Positions 33,313-42,800 of a stretch of 64,000 bases of DNA are shown piece by piece; the stretch's first letter is position 1; every line of letters begins with the position of its first letter. Origin of the DNA: Carya illinoinensis (lineage: Eukaryota; Streptophyta; Magnoliopsida; Fagales; Juglandaceae); NCBI RefSeq assembly GCF_018687715.1, contig NC_056752.1:42444501-42508500 (forward strand), given 5' to 3'. The position numbers and the translations under genes are program-made. The notes beneath the pieces are model-generated. The model saw only the letters and a program-made list of their open reading frames with translations. It was not told the origin of the DNA and made no database searches.

Positions 33313-35583
33313 CCATAGAAGAGCATTTGGAAGGTTTGTGTGCCATCTAAAGTTGCCTTTTTCACTTGAATTGCTGCACTATGGAAGATTTTGACCGTTG
33401 ATAATTTGAGAAAGCATGGTATGATTATTATGGAATGGTGTTTTATGTGTAAAAATGATGGTGAGTCGATTGATCATCTTTTTCTTCATTGTGAGGTGGC
33501 TAGGGAGTTATGGATTTGTATTCTTGGTAGAGTAGGGCTGAGTTGGGTTATGCCTAAGAGGGTGGTGGAGGTTTTCGCCTGCTGGAACAGAAATCATAAT
33601 AGCTCTCAATTGGATGTGGCTTGGAGGATGATACCATTGTGTTTATTGCGGTGTGTATGGACAGAAATGAATGATAGATGTTTTAACAACTAGAAAAGAG
33701 CAGCGGGGGATATCTGGAATTTCTTTGTGTCTTCTCTTTTTCAGTGGTTTTCTGCTATTGTATTAAAGGGAAAGAGTGTTCATGAGTTTTTGTTTTCTTT
33801 TTAGCTTTCTAGAATGTAATTAGGTGCCTCATCTTGTATGCTTCTTGTGTACATGGGCTCCGCTTAGTTTCATTCGTTTTAATATGTTGCCCAGATTACT
33901 AATACAAGAAGGGGGTGAATTGAGTTATATTTAAAAATTAAAAATTATAAATCAAATACACAATATAAAATATAAACAAAATATGAAACAACAATAAATA
34001 TAAAGAGCAAGGGTAAGAGAGAAGTAAACTCAGTATGTTAACGAGGTTTGACCCTACTGCCTACATCCTCGCCTCAAGCTACCATTTGAGAATCCCAAAA
34101 TTCACTATTCAACCTCATTCAGGTGGAGATAGAAACCTATTACACCTTTAAACAACACTGTTATAAAGGATCCATGTAGAACACCCTCTATACTTACAAT
34201 CACCTTACACGTGGTGATTCATCTATTCCCTATGTAGAACATTTTCTACACGTAAAAGGGTTACACACACCCTTTTACTGATACAAGAGTTGATAGTGGG
34301 TAGGTTATTTGAAAACACTCATCAATGAGTGAAATAAGAACAATACAACGCAAACTATATCTCTCAAAATGAACAAGGGTTAAGGCTTAATGTTTAAAGA
34401 AGAGAGAATAAAAATTTTAAATGAATGTTGTATGCTCTTGGTGTTGTAAATGTGAAACTCTCAAATGATCTGTTTATAGGCATATGAGATTTCATATTCA
34501 AATTTAAAAATATTCACATGTCAGAGACAACATCATTCACTTTTTAAAAATTTAAAAAGATTCACATATCAAAAACAACATCATTTACTTTTCAAAAATT
34601 TTAAACCTAATTTTTTTACTTTTGCATATGACAAAATGAGCACACTTTACTTTTCAAATTTTTCAAACAAAATCATCTACCTTTTGCATAAGTAAAAAAA
34701 AAATCATTGACTTTTGAAAATATTCAAATAAAGCATGTACATGTAAAAGATGACAATCAATCATCTTTAATATTTTCAAAATTTTTAAATAAAATAATCT
34801 ACTTTTTGTATAAGTAAAAAATATCATTAATCACTTTTGAAAATATTCAAATAAAGCATGCACATGTGAAAGATGACAATCAATCATTTTTAATATTTTC
34901 AAAATTCAAACCTTTAATCATATCATGTGTATGTGAAAGATGACAATCAATCATCTTTTAAAATTTTCAAATATAATTTTTTAAATATTGATGCACATGT
35001 TGAAAATATATTCATTTAAAAAAATATATATTTTAATGCTTTATGATAAAATATTAATTTTAAGCCTTAATCTTAATTTCGAATTTTTAAGAGATTTATA
35101 ATATTACTCTATGACTTTAATGTGAATTTATTCCTTTCTTGCTCATGCTTAGTTCTTTAATATGCTTGATTCTATTGTATAGATAATTTAAATTTGAGAC
35201 TTATTTATTCTTTAAATTTATTTATTATTATTAAAATCTATATGTAAATATATAATTATATGAAATTTGAAATTGTAAGTTCAACGCAATAAAATTTATT
35301 ACTTAAAAAAAATTGTTCTTTATTTAGGTTCTGCTGAATAATTATTGCTTGTGATGGCAGAATAGACTGGATACCAAGGTGGAAAAGTCAAGGAAGCAGT
35401 TAAAGGAAAGGAAAAACAGGGCCAAGAAAATCCGAGGTGTAAAGAAGGTAATGAAGCCACCTTTGAAATTCAACACTCTCTCTCTCTCTGTGATTGGACT
35501 TCTCTATACACTCCAATTGTTTCTATGTCTCATATGTGCAGACTAAGGCTGGTGATGCTGCCAAGGGCGGGAAGAAGAAGTGA
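19576..35583 (+). CDS. RPS24: 40S ribosomal protein S24 (eS24), with a 15.2-kb intron
   Basis: Exons by eye: 19576-19647, 19842-19883, 20012-20182, 35361-35447 and 35542-35583. They join in frame to 137 residues, the normal eS24 length. eS24 is a component of the small cytosolic ribosomal subunit. Family blocks read in order: '[15 protein letters not shown]' (exon 1), '[14 protein letters not shown]' (exon 2), '[15 protein letters not shown]', '[18 protein letters not shown]' and 'PKYRLIR' (exon 3), '[15 protein letters not shown]' (exon 4), '[13 protein letters not shown]' (exon 5). Splice phases all agree, including the strong donor GTGAGT after exon 1. Intron 4 (20183-35360) is filled with transposons yet its borders are intact. 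Some normally conserved positions differ from the plant sequences I remember: Val2 for Ala, Gln9 for Arg, Arg in place of Gly in 'NGLDTK'. It could be a working gene or a fading paralogue; transcripts would tell. Confidence 0.9.
20253..20357 (+). mobile_element. Tiny 5'-truncated LINE tail with TSD, in S24 intron 4
   Basis: The repeated phrase ATGTGGAACA (20253-20262 and 20348-20357) flanks about 85 bp ending TTACTTATG plus an A-run. 'ACTTATAAAA' or 'ACCTATAAAA' is the 3' end of the L1-like family seen elsewhere in the window. This is a heavily truncated target-primed insertion. Confidence 0.6.
20677..21150. repeat. Imperfect direct repeat pair, LTR/SINE-like family, in S24 intron 4
   Basis: Two related units (about 20677-20880 and 20950-21150) share 'gaaggcccaaat', 'gactagtcaatgatacaatt', 'gccccattg', 'agcaatgtg' and 'catatggggtat/catacggggtat' in the same order. 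The linking text includes 'ggctctgatattatt'. The wording resembles the common plant repeat built on 'ccaatgtgggatc...ggctctgatacc', often part of LTR or SINE-like elements. No termini were fixed. Confidence 0.5.
22078..22139. repeat. Perfect 24-bp-stem inverted repeat (hairpin) in S24 intron 4
   Basis: The arm 22078-22101 (AGGACCAACCAATTGAATCA...) is the exact reverse complement of 22116-22139, with a 14-nt loop (22102-22115). A purine-rich GAGGAGGAGG run lies just upstream. It could be a minimal foldback element or a hairpin in the pre-mRNA. It does not resemble any conserved plant microRNA I know. Confidence 0.8.
22180..22510. repeat. Imperfect tandem duplication with short internal repeats, S24 intron 4
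   Basis: Two copies of a roughly 160-bp segment run head to tail (about 22180-22315 and 22345-22510). Each contains several 'ccaaggtcattcaaagttattg'-type short repeats of about 22-24 bp, followed by 'gagaatctagcttagaa' and 'agtcccttcccct'. Copy-specific differences show that the duplication is old. Confidence 0.65.
23105..23335 (+). mobile_element. RTE-type LINE C-terminal fragment
   Basis: Broken frames read '[11 protein letters not shown]', then after a stop and frameshift '[21 protein letters not shown]'. These correspond to the well-known RTE reverse transcriptase C-terminal blocks (AEMRMLRW..., ...RLRWFGHV...). Stops and a frameshift show that it is dead. It lies in S24 intron 4, upstream of the solo LTR. 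Confidence 0.65.
23559..27046 (+). mobile_element. Solo LTR, Gypsy-like, 3488 bp, TSD AATTC
   Basis: The element starts TGTAACAGCCCG and ends ATTTGGGGCGTCACA. It is flanked by identical AATTC (23554-23558 and 27047-27051). No pol sequence is present, so it is a solo LTR. It shares the GGGGCGTCACA end with the solo LTR at 1738-3711. Internally it holds a minisatellite of 'agatatctatag' units near 23885-23935, a Pro/His/Ser-coding stretch at 24412-25139 that is open on both strands (not a gene), and three hairpin repeats at 26216-26353. A Tekay-like chromovirus origin is likely but not proven. It lies in the sense orientation within S24 intron 4. Confidence 0.88.
26216..26353. repeat. Three tandem two-stem hairpin repeats inside the solo LTR
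   Basis: Units at 26216-26251, 26273-26308 and 26318-26353 are each 36 bp with the plan AATACAT, 4-nt spacer, CCACA, ACAAC loop, TGTGG, AGT, ATGTATT. The outer arms AATACAT/ATGTATT and inner arms CCACA/TGTGG are perfect in every copy. The only difference between units is GAGG against GGGG in the spacer. Linkers between units are 21 and 9 bp. Confidence 0.85.
29306..29893 (+). mobile_element. Nested 5'-truncated LINE with 10-bp TSD
   Basis: CATTAATTAT occurs at 29306-29315 and 29884-29893. Between them (29316-29883) lies a LINE 3' end: zf-RVT wording such as '[17 protein letters not shown]', then a tail with 'attaataaaa' and 'acctataaaaaaaa'. The host frame reads '...KRLKSFINY' up to the duplication and resumes after it near the end of ORF1, as expected for an insertion at the ORF1/ORF2 boundary of the older LINE. 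The inserted copy's own frame is broken too. Confidence 0.8.
30552..30743 (-). mobile_element. AT-rich MITE-like repeat, copy 4, inside the LINE endonuclease
   Basis: The endonuclease frame reads '...SRLDRSL', stops making sense at about 30552, and resumes with 'VFDNQSEQF' at about 30741. The inserted block has the family order in reverse ('agatgagataagatgagat', AT core, 'gatgaaatgagattgtttgg'). TTTGGTT occurs at both borders (30559-30565 and 30737-30743) and may be the target duplication or part of the termini. Confidence 0.7.
33895..35340. repeat. AT-rich repeat block with about 122-bp tandem units
   Basis: It opens with 'gcccagattactaatacaagaagggggtgaattgag', a phrase common in dispersed plant repeats. 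From about 34680 to 34990 the order 'cataagtaaaaaa', 'atcattgacttttgaaaatattcaaataaagcatg', 'acatgt.aaagatgacaatcaatcat' recurs with a period of about 122 bp, then in shortened form. No coding sequence is visible. This is the 3' part of S24 intron 4. Confidence 0.55.
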
Positions 35584-37074
35584 GATTATTATGATTACGC
35601 CTTGCCTATTCAGTAATGTAATAGCTGGATCCCAGAGGATGTTTATTCTTTTTATTCTGCTAGCTATAATTTTAGGCATCTGACTTCATTTTTGAGACGT
35701 AATATGCTCATTGCTCTGATTATAGAACTCTGAAATCTGTCTACCTATGCTGTGAGAATCTGATTTACCAGGGGAAAAAAAAAAAAATGTGAGAATGCGC
35801 ATTCAGTCAACGCATTAACATGAAAGTGATGTACACTCCTCCAAGTCCTCTTGAGCCTCTTTTTTTGCGATCATTCAACATTCTCTACCTAATTCTGATA
35901 TTGATAATTAGAAATGGGGAAGAGTTTTCTCTGCTTATTCGATTTGCTGATTTGGAAGCAATTAAGAATGTGGTTGACAAGAGTTCAGATTACCAAGACT
36001 AGAGTTGTGCATGGTTGGAAAAGGGCAAAAACTCCTGCCTTTACCAGCTCAATTGTGTTAACAACTAATGCATTAAATGATGCCAAATGCTTTTGATTTG
36101 AATACATTACACCATGCAAAAAAGAAAAAAAAAGACGACCGTCGCAGTGGTCCGGAGCCGTCAAAACTCAAAACGGTAAAAACAAAGAACAAAGAAAATG
36201 TACCTCTCCGAGCATAAATTCGTGAAAGTCGGCCCAAAGAGAAGCTGAGCTCAACGGGGGGGGGGGGTTGGAAGTTGAACAGAACAAGCTGCCCGGAGGC
36301 AGAGCTTCGGTTCGATACCGTTGTCTCAATAGAAACCCGTTACTTCACGTGCTGTCTTGCCGCGCGTGCATGGTATATTCGTCGTTAGATGGAAGAATCG
36401 GTTTTCGTAGCGAAGCTGTACGGCCAATTAAACTGCTAAAACAGATACCTACCGAGTTCATACTCCGCTTGATCTTGCCACGTTACCGTCCAAGCCAGCA
36501 ATTCATCGGACAGTCCGACGTGGAACGATCGAGGCCGTTAATTAACAGTCCTGCCGAGCCTCGAATTTCCAGATTTGGAGGGAAAACAGAGAAAAAGATA
36601 AAAGAAAAAGAAATATTAATTAAGAAAATATATATACACATTAAAATGTAGAGGGAACCATGGGGAAAATACACAAAATAAATAGTAAGCAAAATATATA
36701 GAGAGAGACAGAGGACAATGGTTTGGTTTTCTTAAAGTAACATCACCAGCCAAATCCTCAATCTCTCCGCCCCGTTTCGCCGGACAATGGCTCCCCTGAT
36801 CGGACCTTCCCAGAGGTGAATTACGGTCGAAGGAATCTTAGGGTTTTCCGAAAATAGGTACGCTTTTCCGAATCTTTCTACTGGAGGGTGAGGTTTTGGT
36901 TGTTTTCAAACGGATTATAAGCATTCGGATTTCTTCGCTTCAGATCTGGTTCTGTTGGCTTTTTTTTTTTTTTGGCGGGGGGAAGAGGATTAGGGTTTCA
37001 ATTGATTTTTCCGGTATGAATTCGAAGGAAAATTTTGGGACTTAGGTCTTTTTTTTTGTGTGTATTGGATGTAG
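35584..37074. other. S24 3' UTR, spacer, and upstream region of the PHD/GNAT gene
   Basis: The S24 3' UTR presumably runs into about 35800. Open frames at 35820-36096 and 36268-36651 look accidental: no family, and the latter lacks an ATG start. A (GA)n stretch lies near 36700. The 'tttttttgtgtgtattggatgtag' just before the ATG at 37075 looks like a splice acceptor, so the downstream gene probably has an intron in its 5' UTR, with the leader exon near 36740-36860. Confidence 0.4.
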
Positions 37075-39773
37075 ATGGAAGAGGGACTGAGATCTGGTCG
37101 TCCTTCGGGGCTTGTAGTGAAGAACAGGAACTCTTCAGGTTGTTTAATTGTTCGGAAGAAAACTGTGGATGGAGTGGGCGGGGTTGGTTCGGCGAGTTCT
37201 AGAAAGGTTTTCGAGTCAAAGAAGGATAATAAGAAGAAGAGGTTGAGGTTGGTTTTGAGCGATTCTGGCTCGAGCGACGAGCTTGTGCCTGTTCCTCGTA
37301 GAAGGGTTGGACCCGAAACTATAAGGGTTTGTAATGGTTTATCTGCTTTTGAAAAGGGTGCTGTAGATGAGAGTGGAATTGGTAGGAACAGGGGTAGGTT
37401 GGAACATGGTAGGCATTATGAAAAGGGGATGATTGGTAAGAATGGTTTTGATGAGAGCGATGGAAAGAGAGGTAAGTTGGATGTATTTGAGTTTGATGAG
37501 TATGATGGGGTTGATGGGGAAAGAATACGGAGGAAACGGTTCAATGGCAGTGGAATCGAAGTTGAGGGAAGAAGGTTTTTGGGACCAGTGGACATGGCCC
37601 GTAGTGGAATTGATAGGGAATATGAAACCGGGTCAAGTAGACGTGGCATTGGCAAGAGCAAGAATTTATACTGTGACCGGACGAGTGGCTTGAATTTGGG
37701 AGGTTGTGTTGATAATACTAGAGTTAAGATGAGTAGGGATGGAAATCAGCTTTCTCCTTCCTTTTTAGGAGAGAAATTAATGAGTCATCCCGATCAACCC
37801 ATTAGAGTTCAGGGGAAAAATGGTGTTTTGAAGGTGATGGTAAACCAGAAGAAGAGGTTGGGCGGAGCTTTAGACAGTTTTGATCACCACAAAGCTGAGG
37901 GAAGTAGAAAGGGTTCAAGGACTGAAGATACTGCTAAGAGGAATGTAGTGATTCATTCTTCATCATACTCTGAGAAAAAACTTCTTGAGAAACCAGGTTC
38001 ATTTTTCCGGCCAGAAAAAAGTCAGATGGCTTTGCAGAAATCATTATCAAGTAAGAATACTCAGGGAAGTGAGGGGGATTCGGAGTCGGACAACAGCGAT
38101 ACATCATTGAAGCTAAGATCAAAGAATGTGGAAGCTCATAGTTCTATAAAGAGGATAATTTGTGAAGAGGAAAAGACTCCATGTGAGAAGCTCCCACCAG
38201 CTATAACCAAAGATGGAAAAGTCAGGCGTGGTAGTGGCACAGAGAAGCAAAAACTGCGTGAACGGATTAGAGAGATGCTTCTAAGTGCTGGTTGGACAAT
38301 AGATTATAGGCCTAGGAGGAACAGAGACTATCTAGATGCTGTTTACATTAACCCCTCAGGAACAGCGTACTGGTCAATTATTAAGGCTTATGATGCACTT
38401 CAAAAGCAATCTAAAGATGAGGATGTTGAGGCTAAACCTATTGGGGACTGTTCTTCATTTGCTCCTATAGCAGATGAGGTCCTCAGCCAATTAACTAGGA
38501 AAACACGAAAGAAAATTGAGAAAGAAATGAAAAAGAAGCAAAGGGATCACAGTGAGAGTGACAATGCAACAGAAGTGGCTGTGAAAAGATATCCAAGTAC
38601 GAAGCGTGATGCGGAGAGCATGGACAGTTTTAGCCATGAAGAGAAACTAAGCTCCTTCATAAAGCAGGGCGGCAAGTCATTGAAGAATAGAATGAATGAA
38701 AATGGTTCTGCCAGCGTCAACTCAAGATTTCGGAATTCTAATTATATGCATGATGACACTGAAAAACCATCATCTGGATCCAATCCTCGGATGCCACATG
38801 GAAGAAAAAGTAGAAAACTTGGCAGATGTACTTTACTGGTTCGTAGTTCTAACAAGGGGCAAAATTCAGAAGCTGATGGTTTTGTTCCATATACTGGAAA
38901 GCGTACCCTGCTTTCTTGGCTGATTGACTCTGGAACTGTGGGATTAAGCCAGAAGGTGCAGTATATGAACCGTCGGCGGACTCGTGTAATGCTTGAGGGT
39001 TGGATTACTCGAGATGGCATTCACTGTGGTTGCTGTAGTAAAATCCTCACAGTTTCAAAGTTTGAGATTCATGCAGGGAGCAAATTGCGCCAGCCGTTTC
39101 AACACATATATCTAGACTCTGGGGTTTCTCTTCTCCAGTGCCAGATAGATGCATGGAATAGACAAGAAGAGTCTGAACGCATTGATTTCCACTCTATAGA
39201 TATGGAAGGAGATGATCCAAACGATGACACTTGTGGCATCTGTGGCGATGGTGGGGATTTAATCTGTTGTGATGGTTGTCCATCAACATTTCATCAGAAT
39301 TGCTTGGAGATAGCGGTATGTGTACTTTATTTCACTGCATTTGCACCAAGCCACGTGGTCCTTACATAATCCTACTTGTATCATACATTTCTTTTTGCAG
39401 TTTTTGTAGATTTCCCATGCCATTATTTTGTGTATTTTTTGAAAGAGCTTGTTAACAAAAGACATTGAATCATAATATCGTCTCTTTTTTGGGGGTGTGT
39501 TGGTCTGTTGAACTCAACAGAACTCTGTTGAGTGAAGTTAGATTTAGGTTCTGTGGCTGGAGGGAGTGCGCAGAAGGGAGGGGAATATTGTTTCATCTTC
39601 CACTTTAAGACTTGAGGGGAACTTGTTTACAGAAGATATTGAATCATTGAATGATGTTTCCTTCTGTGGTGGACTGTTATGGCGAACTCTGTTGAGTGTG
39701 CTGAAATATATAGGTTGTGGTGCTTTTAGGTTGTTTGGATGGATGGGTGGAGGCAGTGAGGAGGCTTTTTTTT

Positions 39774-39804
<31 letters not shown>

Positions 39805-42800
39805 GGGGGGTGTTATTTATTTATTAATAAGATAAATTTTTATTAGAACAAGTAATTAGGCATAGCCCAAATACACAGGGAATATACAAGAGAAAACGCC
39901 TAATTACAAGCTAGGATTTAGAAAAAGAACCACATAAGGCATACAAGAATCATTTTCCACGACCCGTCCGCCCGGGGGGTGGGGCCGCCGGGGGGGGGGG
40001 GGGGTGGTGGTTAAGGGACGTTCTTAGAGTTGGTACTCTAATGTCATACTCATTTGCCAAGTTTTTCGGTAGCAATTTAAGGTCTATTAAGGGAAACACA
40101 GTTAATGACTCAATGGGATTGGTCATTTAATTGGAGTATATTGGTATGATATCATGATGAAGTGTAAACTGTGTTTCTATTTGATTATTTGAACTCACAG
40201 AATCTTTGGTATGGAGATTCTATGTTGGATTTGTTTTTCCGTGCCTTACTCATATATGCACAATTAATTAACTGTTAGACATCTGTTTGAGTTGTTTAGT
40301 TTTGGGCTGTCATAGAAATGTCTTACCTTGATTGTATGCTCCTTTGGCACTTGAGGCATTCATAGCGTTCTTCTTCTAACAGATGCTTCCGCCTGGTGAT
40401 TGGCACTGTCCAAATTGTACATGCAAATTTTGTGGGGTTGTCAATGGGAACGTTTCACAGGGAGATGATAAAATGGCCTCCACACTACTCAACTGTAGTT
40501 TATGTGAGAAAAAATGTAATGATCTTTCTTTCTTGGTTTTGAGATTTCAAATGGACTGAGTTTTCTCTCCTTGTTTTATCACTACATTGACAATATTTTG
40601 GTTGGAATTCCTCTTTTGTAGATCATAAATTATGCATGCTGGAGATGGATGCTATTCAGATCGATTCCAATAGCTTAGTCACTTCTTTTTGTGGGAAAAA
40701 GTGTAAAGAGGTAATTTTTTAGGCTTCTGGTGCCTAATTACACTGAAGTCTTATAATAGTTCAAAACTCTCTTTTAAGTTATGTAATTAATTGTGAGTAG
40801 AATCTTGAAATGACTTGGTAACGTAGTAAGTTGGATAGAATATGACAAGTTATTATTCAACAATTTATAACGAAACATTGGTTAACGCTGTGGCTAGTTA
40901 GAATAGTTCTTTTCTTAATGATTTTCCTGTCCTATCTGAAATCGGGTGTCAATGACTAAATCACATGCTAACACCTCTAGATTTCAATCTAATGTTACAT
41001 GACTTTGCCCTTTGAATTTCATAATAGCATATAGCACTAAGGTGCAGTCATGACATATTTGCACTATTTGGGAGGTTTTGTATATGATGACATCTTGTAT
41101 GGGAGCTTTGTCCCTTTTGATGTTTCAGAAATACATCAAAATTCAGAAATACATCAATTTTTACTTATAAAAAAAAAAAAAGAAATACATCAATTTTCTT
41201 TTCTGGTTTATGTTAAACGTAGTAGTTGTTAGTATGGTTCTGCCTGTCTGTCTTATCAATTCGTAATTTTTGTTTGGTATTTCTGAATGTACTTTGTTGA
41301 ATTTTACTCACGTTGTTTCTACAGCTCTTTGAGCATTTGCAGAAATATCTTGGAGTCAAACATGAACTGGAAGCAGGCTTTTCTTGGTCTCTTGTTCATA
41401 GAACAGATGAAGACTCAGATACATCTCTTCGAGGGATTCCTCAAAGGGTGGAATGCAATTCTAAGCTAGCTGTTGCACTTTCTGTTATGGATGAATGTTT
41501 TTTGCCAATTGTTGACAGGAGGAGTGGGATTAATTTAATACATAACGTTCTTTATAATTGTGGGTAAGCTCTAAATTTTGTAATATTGCTTTGACCAATA
41601 TAATGTAGTATACCCATCTTAAGTTGGTATTCTTTCATTACCTAATAGAATATTTATTATATATTAAAAGTACAATATGTATTGCCGTTAGCTAGTGGAT
41701 GAGAGACTGTTTGAATGAAGTATGCGATCTTAATGAACTACCAACTTCGACTCTAGGATTTTCTGTGATAAGCTTTTTAGCATTTGTTGAACTTCACGTC
41801 TATGACATCTAGGCTTCCTGAAATAGTATTATTATTATTTTTCTTTGTAGTGATGCTTGACTGGCTTAATGTATGTTTAAGTATTTTCATTTTAGTCATT
41901 TAATGATTCTCCCATTGGTTGTTTTATTTTTATGGCTGTCTTGATTTTTTTGGATATAGAAATGTACAAGTACAATAATATGCATTCACGTAAATGGGGG
42001 AATGATTCTTTTGTAGCTGTTTCCGAGAACAATGCTGTCCCTGAGAACAGTTTTCCCAAAATGCCAGCCTAAGTAAAATTCCCTTTTGTAAAATAAATAT
42101 ATAAAAAAGAAAAACTCAGATTGTGGATCTGAGGGTGGTCTTCCCTCCACTGCGTGTGGCAGGGGGAGATTTCCCACCCTGGTAGCAAACTGCAGTGGCT
42201 GGCAGATCCACCCCTCCAGCACGGTGTTGGTGGCGGCTCCAAGTGAGAATGGGGGAATTTTGCAGCCTGTGACCGCCGCGAGTTTTTTTTTGGGGGGGGG
42301 AGATCTCCCCCACATCACATGCGGCCACCGGGGTAATAGCTGATACTTGTATGTGCAAGCTCTGAAAAATATTCTGGAGTATTTAGTTGTAATAACTGAT
42401 GTGTGTGCGTGTGTATGCTGATTACTTTTGTGGAGCATTAAGGAGAATACATTATACTCACCATAGATATTATATTTTATGTGAGAGTATGTGGTCCCAT
42501 TTGTTTGATGTTTAAGTTTCCTTTTATTTTTTTTCCAGATCAAACTTCAATCGGATGAACTATGGTGGCTTCTATACTGCTATTTTGGAGAGGGGTGATG
42601 AAATAATTTCTGCAGCATCTATCAGGTGCCTACTTCCCCTATGATGATTTATAAGCTCCTGTTAAGGGGATGTCAAGCCTTTTTATATAAGTGTTTTGAA
42701 ATGTTTGGATTAGTGTGGAACTAAATTCTTACCATTATCTTTTAACTGCCTAGTTACATTGTGGTATGAGGGAAAAGTTCTTTTGGAGGTCTTCAGATTT

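Larger units (their letters stand above)
27500..33890 (+). mobile_element. L1-like LINE, near full length but dead, in S24 intron 4
   Basis: After a CT-rich leader (27491-27600) an ORF1-like series starts near 27673 (27673-27867, 27922-28686, 28628-28885, 28899-29315), with stretches such as '[20 protein letters not shown]' typical of plant L1 ORF1. ORF2 opens near 29965 with the endonuclease start '[11 protein letters not shown]'. The reverse transcriptase covers about 31620-32400, with '[20 protein letters not shown]', '[14 protein letters not shown]', '[12 protein letters not shown]' and the active-site line '[12 protein letters not shown]'. The zf-RVT region lies at about 33360-33690. Many stops and frameshifts, a second LINE (29316-29883), a MITE (30552-30743) and a long T-run (33266-33311) interrupt it. 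The 3' end near 33890 has lost its tail. It is in the same direction as the host gene. Confidence 0.85.

Noticed and set aside
27500..33890. Possibility that the intronic LINE is active
   Set aside because: ORF1 and ORF2 carry many stops and frameshifts and two insertions; the 3' tail is gone.
36268..36651. 127-codon frame upstream of the PHD/GNAT gene
   Set aside because: It has no ATG start and no family resemblance, and sits in the probable promoter region after a G-run.
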